DNA of 35,774 nucleotides from positions 1 to 35,774 of the IMG/VR virus record IMGVR_UViG_3300042563_002110; one strand, given 5' to 3'. Positions within the stretch are counted from its first letter, which is position 1, and every line of letters starts with the position of its first letter. Below the pieces are notes generated by a model. That model saw nothing but the letters and a program-made list of their open reading frames with translations, was not told the origin of the DNA and ran no database searches. Made by a program: the position numbers and the translations under genes. The stretch is from a virus. Shown here one piece after another: positions 1 through 6,832 of the stretch.

Positions 1-84
1 AACGCACGACCTATGGGCTACAACCGACAACCGCAGAGGTATGACGACCGACCGCAACGCCGTCAATACAATACTAGATATTAG
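1..84 (+). CDS. C-terminal tail of a gene cut by the window start
   Basis: Frame 1 is open from the first base to a TAG at 82-84, giving 27 residues very rich in Arg, Gln, Tyr, Asn and Pro and ending QYNTRY. It has no internal start that makes sense, so it is read as the 3' end of a gene beginning upstream. A strong hairpin terminator follows about 20 bases after the stop, which supports a real gene end. The function cannot be told; the composition suggests a low-complexity, possibly disordered tail. Confidence 0.5.
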   Translation, partial: NARPMGYNRQPQRYDDRPQRRQYNTRY

Positions 85-103
85 TTTCCCCCAAATCCCC
101 CAC

Positions 104-130
104 GCCTCCGAGAAATCGGGGGCTTTTATT
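104..130 (+). terminator. Rho-independent terminator, copy 1
   Basis: An 8-bp stem (104-111 with 116-123, one G-T pair) closes a GAAA tetraloop and is followed by TTTTATT. A 23-base stretch of it recurs exactly at 559-581. It ends the gene whose tail is at 1-84. Confidence 0.8.
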
Positions 131-151
131 AAATTATTTAAAAAATCTTAT

Positions 152-538
152 ATGAAAAAGTTATTATTATTATTATCAATGGTATTGGCGTCGTTCGTTT
201 CTTACGGACAAACTAACACAATTAAACTTGAAAATGAAATTGATGAAATTGAATTACCAATTTTTGTTTTAAGGTATAAAGGGGTAATTCTTGACGTTTG
301 TCCTCTTGAAAAAGATTATAATGGGGATTATGATATTCCATTTAGCTTTACCGCGCAATTTAAATTTAAAAATAATAAAGTAACAAAAGATGAACTAATT
401 GAATTAGTATCAAGATATCAATTTATGTTAAAAGGTGATTATGTTATTGCTGATAAATTGGTACGTAAATATTTGGTTTATCATGAACCTTTACCAACAT
501 ATCTCACAATTAAAAAAGAAGTCATTAGAATTAAATAA
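152..538 (+). CDS. Small exported protein with Sec signal peptide
   Basis: 128 residues. The start at 152 is chosen because it puts a textbook signal peptide at the N-terminus: two lysines, then a Leu-rich core, then SYG-Q as the likely signal peptidase I site near residues 18-19. The longer reading from 41 runs through the upstream terminator. The mature part is rich in charged residues and Lys/Asn with no motif I know. The gene is much more AT-rich than the sequence after 586, uses many TTA codons, and is bracketed by two copies of one terminator, so it looks like an independently acquired cassette. Exported to the periplasm or surface by inference; function unknown. Confidence 0.75.
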   Translation: MKKLLLLLSMVLASFVSYGQTNTIKLENEIDEIELPIFVLRYKGVILDVCPLEKDYNGDYDIPFSFTAQFKFKNNKVTKDELIELVSRYQFMLKGDYVIADKLVRKYLVYHEPLPTYLTIKKEVIRIK

Positions 539-558
539 AAATAAATAAAATAGAAAGA

Positions 559-585
559 CCTCCGAGAAATCGGGGGCTTTTTTTT
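559..585 (+). terminator. Rho-independent terminator, copy 2
   Basis: A 7-bp stem (559-565 with 570-576) with a GAAA loop and an eight-T tail. It is a near-identical repeat of the hairpin at 104-130 and ends the gene at 152-538. Confidence 0.85.
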
Positions 586-759
586 GCCCGTGCTTTCCCA
601 GGTGATCAATACTGGCAGCAGCGTCCTGGTATTACACCAGTTGAGAATGATCCTGGAACGCAGCAGTATTCCAGCCCCAGAAGGATCAACCCGGTCCAGT
701 TCTGGCGTCTGGCTGGTGAGATCCCCCAGCGTCATACAGATACTAACACTTGTGGATAA
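586..759 (+). pseudogene. Possible gene remnant in a CCAG/CTGG-rich patch
   Basis: This belongs to the 303-base gap 539-841. One frame stays open for 57 codons from the terminator T-run to a TAA at 757-759, reads like protein (Gln, Pro, Arg, Tyr-rich; FPGDQYWQQRPG near its start) but has no ATG. Its composition resembles the tail at 1-84. It could be a displaced 3' end of that gene or chance reading of a CCAG/CTGG-rich non-coding patch. Low confidence. Confidence 0.25.
751..759 (-). promoter_or_regulatory. Perfect DnaA box (TTATCCACA)
   Basis: TGTGGATAA on the plus strand is the exact complement of the consensus DnaA box TTATCCACA. It lies between a terminator and the promoter of the gene at 842. 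The window also encodes a stand-alone DnaA DNA-binding domain (22872-23270), which makes the site more than a curiosity. Binding is inferred. Confidence 0.5.
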
Positions 760-768
760 TTAAATTTT

Positions 769-801
769 TTTGGAAAAGATATAAACATTAGTTACTTTTG
801 C
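769..801 (+). promoter_or_regulatory. Bacteroidota-type promoter for the 842 gene
   Basis: TTTG at 769-772, a 19-base spacer, then TTACTTTTGC at 792-801, close to the Bacteroidota -33/-7 consensus TTTG...TAnnTTTG. Confidence 0.7.
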
Positions 802-841
802 AATGTTTAGACGTATTACCGAAACACAATAAAAAATATCT

Positions 842-1216
842 ATGTTACAGAAACCGCAAAAGGATACAGCAGAATCCCTAAAAAAATCTCTGTATTCAAT
901 GAGAAAATGTTTAGATGACTCGATTACACGGGACAAGGACAAAACAGCGTACAGATTAAAGTTCTCACGTATTGGACGCGATTATAGGATTGAAGACGCA
1001 CCCGTTCCGCCCACTGATAAGATTGGCGTTGAACTTGAAGTATCCTTTAATACCTTTATGAAGAAATTAAGGGTGGAGTATGACGGCGTGAAGGTTGAAG
1101 GTTTATGCTTCATCGGGAAGGAAAAGGATTCTTTTGTCATCGGATATCAAAACTATAAACGTCGTGGGGACAAGACGTACAGCAACGTACACAAGATTAA
1201 AGGTTTAATGGGTTAG
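842..1216 (+). CDS. Small phage protein, unknown function
   Basis: 124 residues, Lys-rich, with alternating beta-like segments in its second half (LRVEYDGVKVEGLCFIG, then SFVIGYQNYKRRG). No family recognised. It is transcribed alone: a promoter ends 40 bases upstream and a strong hairpin follows the stop. The ATG at 842 is the only sensible start and sits in an AT-rich leader. It is probably an early host-directed protein, judged only from its position in the array of small genes. Confidence 0.7.
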   Translation: MLQKPQKDTAESLKKSLYSMRKCLDDSITRDKDKTAYRLKFSRIGRDYRIEDAPVPPTDKIGVELEVSFNTFMKKLRVEYDGVKVEGLCFIGKEKDSFVIGYQNYKRRGDKTYSNVHKIKGLMG

Positions 1217-1236
1217 TATAGTTCTATTTGTTCGTT

Positions 1237-1272
1237 ACTGGGGTGTTATTAATTTAGCATCCCAGTTTTTTT
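1237..1272 (+). terminator. Rho-independent terminator
   Basis: A 9-bp stem (1237-1245 with 1258-1266, one G-T pair) around a 12-base loop, followed by seven Ts. It ends the gene at 842-1216. Confidence 0.85.
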
Positions 1273-1283
1273 ATGCCCCAGAA

Positions 1284-1342
1284 CCAGCCAGGTGATCTGA
1301 TCCTGGAACCAGTAGTCATTCACCAGCCAGGTGATCTGATCC
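1284..1342 (+). repeat. 20-bp direct repeat pair in a non-coding patch
   Basis: CCAGCCAGGTGATCTGATCC occurs at 1284-1303 and again at 1323-1342. The core CCAGGTGATC also occurs at 598-607, likewise just after a terminator. A partial third unit starts near 1369. The surrounding 1273-1400 is dense in CCAG/CTGG. Function unknown. Confidence 0.65.
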
Positions 1343-1419
1343 AGAATACCTCCCAGGGTTTTTTTTCACCAGCCAGCGGGATCAGAATTCCCCCAGGGAA
1401 AATTATTTTTGTATGGGTA

Positions 1420-1450
1420 TTGTTTATTCCAAATTAATATCTAATTTTGC
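1420..1450 (+). promoter_or_regulatory. Bacteroidota-type promoter with TTTATTCCAA spacer element
   Basis: TTG at 1420-1422, then TTTATTCCAA (1423-1432), nine bases, and TAATTTTGC at 1442-1450. It drives the gene at 1474. The same spacer word at the same distance occurs in at least three other promoters here. Confidence 0.7.
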
Positions 1451-1473
1451 TGTCGAACTAAATCATAAACGCT

Positions 1474-2085
1474 ATGGCTAACTATTGTGGCAACTATGCA
1501 TCAATCACGGGCGATATTGAGTCCGTTAAAAGAATTTTCAGCATCATCGAACTGGCTGGGGATGACGAGGGAATCTTCGGTCTTCTAATAAACGTGCAGT
1601 GCTGTGCGGACGAAGACAGATGGTCATTCAATCTAAATAATTTCGGCTGTCGGTCGGATATCGACAAGAGTGAGTTTTTAGAGAATGCCACCTTTGTTGA
1701 TAACGAAGATGGGACAGCAGAACTATCAACGACCTTTACGACGCCGTGGAGTCCTCCATTACCTTTCTATGCGTCCCTGAGTGCAATATATGACGTCAGG
1801 GTTGAGGTCGAAGGCGAGGAAGGTGGCAATGACTTTTTCTTTGTTGGTGTGGCGATAGATGGTTCGTGGGTGGAAGAAAATGACTTAACATATCCTGAGG
1901 GTGTTTATCGCTATCAGCCCGACTACTTTTGGGATGGTTACCTTGAATCGGATATTGAATGGATGGTGGAGGAAGAATGGACAGAAGAACAACTGCGTGA
2001 AAAATATCCGTATGTTACAGAAAAAGATTTAGAAGAAATTATTAAATTGTTCAACTCATATAAAACAGAACTAAATGAAAATTAA
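1474..2085 (+). CDS. Api92/YubB-like ferredoxin-fold protein
   Basis: 203 residues. It starts MANYCGNYASITG, a variant of the ANWCxNxxxxxG opening of Api92/YubB-like proteins (DUF1281 type), and carries the hallmark TPWSPPLPFYASLSAIYDV segment at about residues 90-110. The family is known from phages and plasmids and has a ferredoxin-like fold, but no established biochemical role. The C-terminal third is strongly acidic (WMVEEEWTEEQ) and may form a helix. The last 11 bases overlap the next gene, which implies translational coupling. Family call is from memory of the motif pattern and fairly firm. Confidence 0.75.
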   Translation: MANYCGNYASITGDIESVKRIFSIIELAGDDEGIFGLLINVQCCADEDRWSFNLNNFGCRSDIDKSEFLENATFVDNEDGTAELSTTFTTPWSPPLPFYASLSAIYDVRVEVEGEEGGNDFFFVGVAIDGSWVEENDLTYPEGVYRYQPDYFWDGYLESDIEWMVEEEWTEEQLREKYPYVTEKDLEEIIKLFNSYKTELNEN

Positions 2086-2401
2086 ATTTAGAGTTATCAA
2101 AGAAGACAACGACGAGTACGTTATTCTGGTGGAAGACGGCGGAGTTGCAGCAACACACCATAACGGGATGAACCTGGTTACAACTTACTACCAGAATAGG
2201 ATTACCAGGGAAACAGATCCAGACGGGATCTGGGATGAACTGGGAGAAGGTAAAGCGTATGTCCGGGATTGGCCGTTTAACCAGGTTGGGCCACCAGAAC
2301 TGGAAATGATCATCCAGGATGCTCTGGACTGGCTGGTGGTTTCCCCGGACAAGCAGATCACATTCGTCCCAGACGAAAAAATATGGACGGGAATGCTTTA
2401 A
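2075..2401 (+). CDS. Small acidic protein, unknown function
   Basis: 108 residues. The ATG overlaps the end of the Api92-like gene by 11 bases, so the two are probably co-translated. The sequence is acidic with several Trp residues (GIWDELGEG, VRDWPFNQVGPP, ALDWLVVSP). No family recognised. The gene is unusually rich in CTGG and CCAG and GC-richer than the next gene at 2497, which suggests a different history or a local motif selection. Confidence 0.65.
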   Translation: MKIKFRVIKEDNDEYVILVEDGGVAATHHNGMNLVTTYYQNRITRETDPDGIWDELGEGKAYVRDWPFNQVGPPELEMIIQDALDWLVVSPDKQITFVPDEKIWTGML

Positions 2402-2436
2402 CAGAATTTTAACAAATTATTTTTTGTAGGGTGTAT

Positions 2437-2464
2437 TTTATTCCAAACATTCCCTTATCTTTGC
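2437..2464 (+). promoter_or_regulatory. Bacteroidota-type promoter with TTTATTCCAA spacer element
   Basis: TTTATTCCAA (2437-2446), nine bases, then TATCTTTGC at 2456-2464, a near-perfect -7 box. It drives the gene at 2497. Confidence 0.75.
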
Positions 2465-2496
2465 AGTATATTATTCATCATTTAAAAAATTAAAAA

Positions 2497-2883
2497 ATGA
2501 AAAGAAACGAAGTTTTCGCAAAAATCGAGCAAGTAAAAACAGAGTTGGTTGACACAGCATTCCCATCTCTATTCAGTAAAGAAGATGTGCAGATTATATT
2601 CGCACATATCCTAGACGCAGTTGGCGGACTAGAAGATGAAACCGCATCAAGCACGCCTGACAATGTTGAATTGTTTGAGGCGATTGAAAGGAAGATTAAT
2701 GAAAGCATTGAATCAGTTGTTGACAACTTTGACTTTGATGATGTGGTGGAATTATCTATCGGATGGGGCAAACAAATCGAGATGGATATTGATGTGAAAG
2801 ATTTGAGAAGGGAATTGAAGGATGCAGTTGAAGTCGTGTTTCAAGAGTACAACGAAGTTGAAGAAGAAGTGGTTGGTGAATAA
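2497..2883 (+). CDS. Small acidic helical protein, unknown function
   Basis: 128 residues, highly acidic, mostly predicted helix by its heptad-like hydrophobic spacing (VFAKIEQVKTELVD, VELFEAIERKINESIESVV). It ends in a run of Glu and Val. No known motif. It has its own promoter and terminator, so it is a single-gene unit. Acidic small proteins of this kind are common among phage early proteins that bind host enzymes, but that role is only inference here. Confidence 0.7.
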   Translation: MKRNEVFAKIEQVKTELVDTAFPSLFSKEDVQIIFAHILDAVGGLEDETASSTPDNVELFEAIERKINESIESVVDNFDFDDVVELSIGWGKQIEMDIDVKDLRRELKDAVEVVFQEYNEVEEEVVGE

Positions 2884-2889
2884 TAAATC

Positions 2890-2924
2890 GGGTGGTGGGC
2901 TTATGCTCACTACCCTTTTTGTGT
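2890..2924 (+). terminator. Strong Rho-independent terminator
   Basis: An 11-bp stem (2890-2900 with 2905-2915, two G-T pairs), loop TTAT, then TTTTTGTGTTTT. Its T-run also supplies the -33 element of the next promoter. Confidence 0.9.
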
Positions 2925-2949
2925 TTTAAAAAAATATCCTTAATTTTAC
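2919..2949 (+). promoter_or_regulatory. Bacteroidota-type promoter overlapping a terminator
   Basis: TTG at 2919-2921, a 19-base spacer, and TAATTTTAC at 2941-2949. It drives the gene at 2965. Confidence 0.65.
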
Positions 2950-2964
2950 AAAAAAATAAATCTT

Positions 2965-3240
2965 ATGAGTGAAGTAAACATCATCGAGCAGTATCAAACA
3001 AGAGCAAAAGCATTTGCTAAATCTTATGGCGAAGAACCTAACGACCACATCATCCACGTTATGGCATCAGCAATGATGACTAGGGACAAGGTATTACAAG
3101 GCGGAAGTTTTGTGGAGGCAGTAGCGTCAAACAATCTATTCCAAGCAGTCAGCAGAGCAGACGCGGATGTAGTAAAGAACTTACGAATCATTGCATTAGC
3201 ATATCAATTCGCAAGGTTACAAGAAGAACCCGTATTTTAA
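2965..3240 (+). CDS. Small helical protein, unknown function
   Basis: 91 residues, almost entirely helix-forming (IIEQYQTRAKAFAKSYG, VVKNLRIIALAYQFARLQ). No motif recognised. Starts 16 bases after the -7 box in an A-rich leader typical of Bacteroidota initiation. The next small gene follows 24 bases after its stop and probably shares the transcript. Confidence 0.65.
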   Translation: MSEVNIIEQYQTRAKAFAKSYGEEPNDHIIHVMASAMMTRDKVLQGGSFVEAVASNNLFQAVSRADADVVKNLRIIALAYQFARLQEEPVF

Positions 3241-3264
3241 TTTAAAACAATTAATTTAATCAAG

Positions 3265-3462
3265 ATGGAAAATCAAGAAAACAAATTGAGGTGTAAAACA
3301 AGTAAATTCGAAAGCCCATTAACATTCAATGAATGGGCAGAGATGTTTAAAGTTGGTTCAATGTATAAAGAACCCACGCCCTATTTTCAAGGTAACACAA
3401 AACCTTGCGAGGTGCGGTCAGAAACCCCGTATCAGGCGTTAATTAATCTCTTATTAAAATAA
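3265..3462 (+). CDS. Very small protein, unknown function
   Basis: 65 residues with PLTFNEWAEMF in the middle and a helical C-terminus (TPYQALINLLLK). No family recognised. Same strand and spacing as its neighbours and an AT-rich leader before the ATG. Kept as a gene because it fits the tight same-strand array with no competing frame. Confidence 0.55.
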   Translation: MENQENKLRCKTSKFESPLTFNEWAEMFKVGSMYKEPTPYFQGNTKPCEVRSETPYQALINLLLK

Positions 3463-3503
3463 TCCCCGAACCTTGTGGTGTATAGGTTAACCACAATTTT
3501 ATT

Positions 3504-3812
3504 ATGCAGAAGAATAACACAAAAAAATATACTGGTAATACACCTGAGCATAGAAAGTTGATCAAGGCGATCATTTACAAATTAAGCGACAAGGATGATC
3601 CACTTGAACCGGTTAATCACTTTACACTAGCAGCATTAAAAAACCACACGGTAAATGTGTTGTATCCTAAATGGGAAATGATCATGGGCGAGGGGTACGA
3701 TGCCCAGGACTTTACGCAAGTTGACCTGGTTGAAAATGATGAATACCTTTTCACCTACCTAGATAATTGGGGTTACACAGTTGAACGTATTATTGTTTTT
3801 GGACTAGCATAA
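3504..3812 (+). CDS. Small protein, unknown function
   Basis: 102 residues. It has a basic N-terminus (KNNTKKYTGNTPEHRKLIKAII) and an acidic, aromatic C-terminal half (DLVENDEYLFTYLDNWGYTVERII). No family recognised. It lies 41 bases after the previous stop and about 90 bases before the next gene, which has its own promoter. Confidence 0.6.
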   Translation: MQKNNTKKYTGNTPEHRKLIKAIIYKLSDKDDPLEPVNHFTLAALKNHTVNVLYPKWEMIMGEGYDAQDFTQVDLVENDEYLFTYLDNWGYTVERIIVFGLA

Positions 3813-3844
3813 ATCTTTTTTTAAAATAATTGGTTTGAAATTTT

Positions 3845-3872
3845 TTTATTCCAATTGTTTGGTTAATTTTAC
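3845..3872 (+). promoter_or_regulatory. Bacteroidota-type promoter with TTTATTCCAA spacer element
   Basis: TTTATTCCAA (3845-3854), nine bases, then TAATTTTAC at 3864-3872. It drives the gene at 3900. Confidence 0.7.
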
Positions 3873-3899
3873 ACCCATAAACCAAAACAAATTTTTATT

Positions 3900-4151
3900 A
3901 TGGCAAAGTTAAAAACAAAAGAAGATGTTAGCACGCATTGGACTAATGTAGCTAAAAAAGTATTACAAGGTAAAACCATCGTGGAAGTTCGTTATCTTAA
4001 TGATGAGGAAATGGAAATGATGGGATGGTACAAGCGACCTGTTTGCTTTTTCCTTAATGATGGGACTAGTTGTATACTATCCTGTGATGATGAAGGCAAC
4101 GATGGTGGTGTTTTATTTTATAACTCGGATGGCGTATTACCTGTCCTTTAA
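3900..4151 (+). CDS. Small conserved-type protein with DDEGNDGG motif
   Basis: 83 residues. The layout GKTIVEVRYLNDEEMEMMGW, then RPVCFFLNDGT, then SCDDEGNDGGVLF, resembles a small all-beta family met in many phages and plasmids, in which a DGT turn is followed by a DDEGN(D/N)xG turn. I know no function for it. It is first in a unit with the DUF3846-like gene 12 bases downstream. Confidence 0.65.
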   Translation: MAKLKTKEDVSTHWTNVAKKVLQGKTIVEVRYLNDEEMEMMGWYKRPVCFFLNDGTSCILSCDDEGNDGGVLFYNSDGVLPVL

Positions 4152-4163
4152 AATTCATTAATT

Positions 4164-4508
4164 ATGAAAGCGATTTTAATTGATGCTAGAAACAAAGAAG
4201 TTAGTATGATTAACACCACAGGCGACTTGGGTGCTACATACACAGCCCTGAACGTTGAGATGATTCAGGTCGGGTATTACGACGACAACAACGGCGATAC
4301 CCTTTACGTTGATGAAGAAGGTATGCTTAACGGCACGGACTTTGGATTCAAATTATTCGGTCGTACCTTCTACGGAAGCGGGATTCTTTATGGCTCCACT
4401 ATTGAAGGCGAGAATTGTTCGGTTAAGACCGACATCAAAAAGATTAAACCAACCTTCGTTGAGTTGAAATCAAACCCGCCGGTACCATTCACAATTATAT
4501 CATTTTAA
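4164..4508 (+). CDS. DUF3846-like protein
   Basis: 114 residues. It opens MKAILIDARNKEVSMI, has VEMIQVGYYDD then DTLYVDEEGMLNG at about residues 30-55, and GRTFYGSGILYGS later. This matches the order of DUF3846 proteins, which begin with a short beta strand, contain a YVDEEG turn and end with a G(N)xxxxG segment. The family is frequent in phages and mobile elements and has no known activity. A GC-rich hairpin follows the stop. Family assignment is moderate because the middle GLPxNxxA segment is replaced by GTDFGFKL. Confidence 0.65.
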   Translation: MKAILIDARNKEVSMINTTGDLGATYTALNVEMIQVGYYDDNNGDTLYVDEEGMLNGTDFGFKLFGRTFYGSGILYGSTIEGENCSVKTDIKKIKPTFVELKSNPPVPFTIISF

Positions 4509-4516
4509 TTCATCCC

Positions 4517-4541
4517 GCCCGCCGTCGACATGATGGCGGGC
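4517..4541 (+). terminator. GC-rich hairpin after the DUF3846-like gene
   Basis: A 7-bp GC stem (4517-4523 with 4535-4541) with an 11-base loop. The T-run is weak, so termination may be partial, and the next gene at 4556 may be read through. Confidence 0.5.
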
Positions 4542-4555
4542 TTAACAAAACTTTT

Positions 4556-4933
4556 ATGGATAATATATTTCAAACCTCAATCGCAGATTTTAGTGCTGCA
4601 TTAGAATTAAGACAAACCTTAATTGAGCTTGCTGTTAATGATGAACTGCCGCTGGACATGACGCTGCTGGATTCGGCCGTGTTTAAACCAGTACTGAAAA
4701 GACACGCAGCATCGCTGCTGGACAATACACGCGTGTATGGAATCCATCCAAACGATGAGTATGCGACTATTGATCTGGGAACCAAATCCATTCTGGACGC
4801 AACAGATGATGAATGGGTTAAAGAAGCAGAAGCGCAGGGATTGATCTGGTCGACAGCCGGCTTCCAGCAGGCGTTTAACTCGGATCAAATTAATCAGGAA
4901 AATATCTTTATCAGGATTATCACTATTCAATAA
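4556..4933 (+). CDS. Small acidic protein, unknown function
   Basis: 125 residues, acidic, helical N-terminal half (DFSAALELRQTLIELAV, LLDSAVFKPVLKRHAASLLDN), then a mixed C-terminal part. No family recognised. It is rich in CTGG/CCAG and GC relative to its neighbours, like the genes at 2075 and 5999. The ATG is preceded by AACAAAACTTTT. Confidence 0.6.
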   Translation: MDNIFQTSIADFSAALELRQTLIELAVNDELPLDMTLLDSAVFKPVLKRHAASLLDNTRVYGIHPNDEYATIDLGTKSILDATDDEWVKEAEAQGLIWSTAGFQQAFNSDQINQENIFIRIITIQ

Positions 4934-4981
4934 AAAATTCTTAATTTTACAAAACATTTTTAAAACCTAAAAACAATAACA

Positions 4982-5248
4982 ATGGCAGAATTTGAATTTC
5001 ACCTCGACCAAAAACATACCATTTGGTATAGAAACAATTTTGTAATCGAAGCCAAAACTTTGAAAGAAGCAAAGGCGAAAGTAATTGAGATGTGTAATAC
5101 CAATAGTAGTGACACATTAAGCGACGATTGGGATACTCTGTTTGAAACTGCTGAACAAATTAGCCCTGATGAAAACGGAGGCGAAGCAACGGAGGAACTT
5201 TACATTGCTGGTGCTACCGGCGAAATTATTTGGACAAATAAACCTTAA
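4982..5248 (+). CDS. Small protein resembling DpnD/PcfM-type phage proteins
   Basis: 88 residues. The pattern FEFHLDQKHTIWYRNNFVIEAKTLKEAKAKVIEM is that of small proteins in which a strand-strand-helix unit carries xVxAxTLEEAxxK, as in DpnD/PcfM-like and related families of mobile elements. The C-terminus is acidic and ends EIIWTNKP. Function unknown. A TTAATTTTAC -7 box lies at 4941-4950. Confidence 0.6.
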   Translation: MAEFEFHLDQKHTIWYRNNFVIEAKTLKEAKAKVIEMCNTNSSDTLSDDWDTLFETAEQISPDENGGEATEELYIAGATGEIIWTNKP

Positions 5249-5260
5249 AATTAAAAACTT

Positions 5261-5560
5261 ATGGAAAAGAAAATCTTATACATCGACAGAGAAGCATTTA
5301 TGAATTGGTTTTTTGATTATGACATCATTAAAGATTTCGTTTACACCTATGGTGTTATCGGAGAGTTGTCAACCGAAGGAACCTTCTCCATCACGGCGGA
5401 GAGTTTACTTGAAGGCGCTGGATACCTCCCAGAAAACTTGGCGGTGGAAGGACAGACAGTTCATTTAGACGACAATGATGAAATTGATATGGGTGCGTAT
5501 GACGAAATTAAGTTCTACGATTTTGTGGCTTCTAAAAAATTGGCAAATGGAGAAATATAA
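5261..5560 (+). CDS. Small acidic protein, unknown function
   Basis: 99 residues, acidic and aromatic (AFMNWFFDYDIIKDFVYTYGVIG), with a likely helix at ITAESLLEGAGYLPENL. No family recognised. It starts 12 bases after the previous stop, so it is in the same transcript, and its 3' end overlaps the next gene by 14 bases. Confidence 0.6.
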   Translation: MEKKILYIDREAFMNWFFDYDIIKDFVYTYGVIGELSTEGTFSITAESLLEGAGYLPENLAVEGQTVHLDDNDEIDMGAYDEIKFYDFVASKKLANGEI

Positions 5561-5753
5561 AATAGAAGCAAACGAGGAATTCTTCTCGCAGGTATTACGC
5601 TTCGTAAAGGATGGCGGTGTATACGGCTGGCCGGCGGAAGCAGAAGTATTCACCAAGAAGAACGGCAAACTGGTCGGTTCTCCTGCCGGCATTGATAAGG
5701 TTCGCAAAATAGTAAGCGAAGAATTTTTTAACCAAACATTCGAAGTACAATGA
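5547..5753 (+). CDS. Small protein, unknown function
   Basis: 68 residues from the ATG at 5547. A longer reading from 5475 would overlap the upstream gene by 86 bases, so the inner start is preferred. It has VLRFVKDGGVYGWPAEAEVF and ends in a short helix. No family recognised. Its TGA overlaps the next ATG (ATGA), which indicates coupling. Confidence 0.6.
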   Translation: MEKYKIEANEEFFSQVLRFVKDGGVYGWPAEAEVFTKKNGKLVGSPAGIDKVRKIVSEEFFNQTFEVQ

Positions 5754-5992
5754 TTTATATCAACGAAGTAGAAGCAGCCAGCAATCTGGCGGAAGCCGCA
5801 ACAAAACTTGAACTAGTGGTTCGTGGCGAGTATGACAGCGAAGATTCCTTATATGTAGAAGATGAGGATTCTGGGGATACCAGATACACGGAACAAGCGC
5901 AGGATGTCTTTGACGACTGGTACGATTATTACTACGAACAATTAACCAAACTGGATATGAAGCGCGGAGCCGACAGTCATATCTTCCAATAA
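5750..5992 (+). CDS. Small acidic protein, unknown function
   Basis: 80 residues, very acidic (YDSEDSLYVEDEDSGD) with a tyrosine-rich helix (DWYDYYYEQLTKL). No family recognised. It is coupled to the previous gene through ATGA and to the next across only 6 bases. The charge pattern resembles nucleic-acid mimic proteins, but there is no direct evidence for that. Confidence 0.6.
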   Translation: MIYINEVEAASNLAEAATKLELVVRGEYDSEDSLYVEDEDSGDTRYTEQAQDVFDDWYDYYYEQLTKLDMKRGADSHIFQ

Positions 5993-5998
5993 AACAAG

Positions 5999-6340
5999 AT
6001 GAGCAAACACACAAACGACTACATTGATAATTTGAAAACAGAGATCCGCCAGAAACAGTATCTGGTGGATCTGCTGGAAAGCGACAGGATGATTTCCAGA
6101 TTGAGATTTGATGACATGGTTCTATATAAGCAATATTATAAAGACAGGAACGCTCACTACTGGCTGGCAGAGGTGAAGTTCAAAATCAGGAACTGGGATA
6201 AACAGGCGAGGATTCGTATTACCCTGGGGAATGTCGACAGTATTGATCCCAGGAATGCGGCAGTCCAGGAGAACGCTGTGCGTAAGGCACAGGATGCCTG
6301 GACCAAAAGAAGAAAAGAATTAACTGTTGACATCTTGTAA
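5999..6340 (+). CDS. Small basic coiled protein, unknown function
   Basis: 113 residues. The N-terminal 35 residues look like a coiled segment (YIDNLKTEIRQKQYLVDLLESD). The rest is rich in Arg, Trp and Lys and includes AHYWLAEVKFKIRNWDKQARIRITLG, suggesting a beta sheet with basic surface. No family recognised. It closes the coupled group that begins at 4982. Confidence 0.6.
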   Translation: MSKHTNDYIDNLKTEIRQKQYLVDLLESDRMISRLRFDDMVLYKQYYKDRNAHYWLAEVKFKIRNWDKQARIRITLGNVDSIDPRNAAVQENAVRKAQDAWTKRRKELTVDIL

Positions 6341-6364
6341 TTCCAAATATTTTATTACTTTTAC
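6337..6364 (+). promoter_or_regulatory. Bacteroidota-type promoter with ATTCCAA spacer element
   Basis: GTAATTCCAA (6337-6346), nine bases, then TACTTTTAC at 6356-6364. The arrangement matches those upstream of 1474, 2497 and 3900. It drives the gene at 6379. Confidence 0.65.
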
Positions 6365-6378
6365 AAAAAAATAAAAAC

Positions 6379-6813
6379 ATGGCTACACCTTTAATTCACG
6401 CAACATCCTCGGCGAAGCGCTGGGGTGGCACAGCAGAAGATTATGTTGCACTTCACGCCAAGATGGATTGCAGCAAGAAGTACTTTCCTGATAACAGGCA
6501 CAGGATACTAACGCACAATATGTTCTTCATCTTTGAAGTAATGATTGAACTGTACGGTGAGTATATAACAAACTCTGCTGGTCGTCTGGTGAGCGTTAAG
6601 GATATATGCGAACTGCATATTCTGGAAGATTACCACATGAAGTATATTCCTACCCCGCAGGACTGGATTGAGAACTTGCAGGTGAAGTCATGGATGAATA
6701 ACGGTTTAGGTGAAGCGCCGTCATCAGCGAAGTTGCGCTTCCCAGAAGGTATTACAGTTGATAGAGAAACTGAACTAATGGTTCGTAAAAAAACCACAAT
6801 TTATATTGATTAA
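6379..6813 (+). CDS. DUF6915-like protein
   Basis: 144 residues. The pattern HATSSAKRWGGTAEDYVALHAKMDCSKK, then FPDNRHRILTHNMFFIFE, then ITNSAGRLVSVKDICELHILED and PTPQDWIENL matches a family found in bacteria and phages that I know as DUF6915: SSA+xxGG, D(Y)xxxHxxxD, DxRHRxxxHN, V+DIxExHxxED. The conserved His and Asp residues suggest a metal or catalytic site, but no activity is established. It has its own promoter. Confidence 0.7.
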   Translation: MATPLIHATSSAKRWGGTAEDYVALHAKMDCSKKYFPDNRHRILTHNMFFIFEVMIELYGEYITNSAGRLVSVKDICELHILEDYHMKYIPTPQDWIENLQVKSWMNNGLGEAPSSAKLRFPEGITVDRETELMVRKKTTIYID

Positions 6814-6832
6814 CCCTTTAAATTCTAAAAAA

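Noticed and set aside
1273-1437. 54-codon plus-strand ORF starting MPQNQPGDL
   Set aside because: It spans the 20-bp direct repeats and most of the promoter of the gene at 1474, and the last 20 codons read like non-coding sequence.
2332-2339. Exact E. coli Chi octamer GCTGGTGG
   Set aside because: Chi sequences are lineage-specific and this one is not expected to work in Bacteroidota. It lies in a CTGG-rich gene, so chance is likely.
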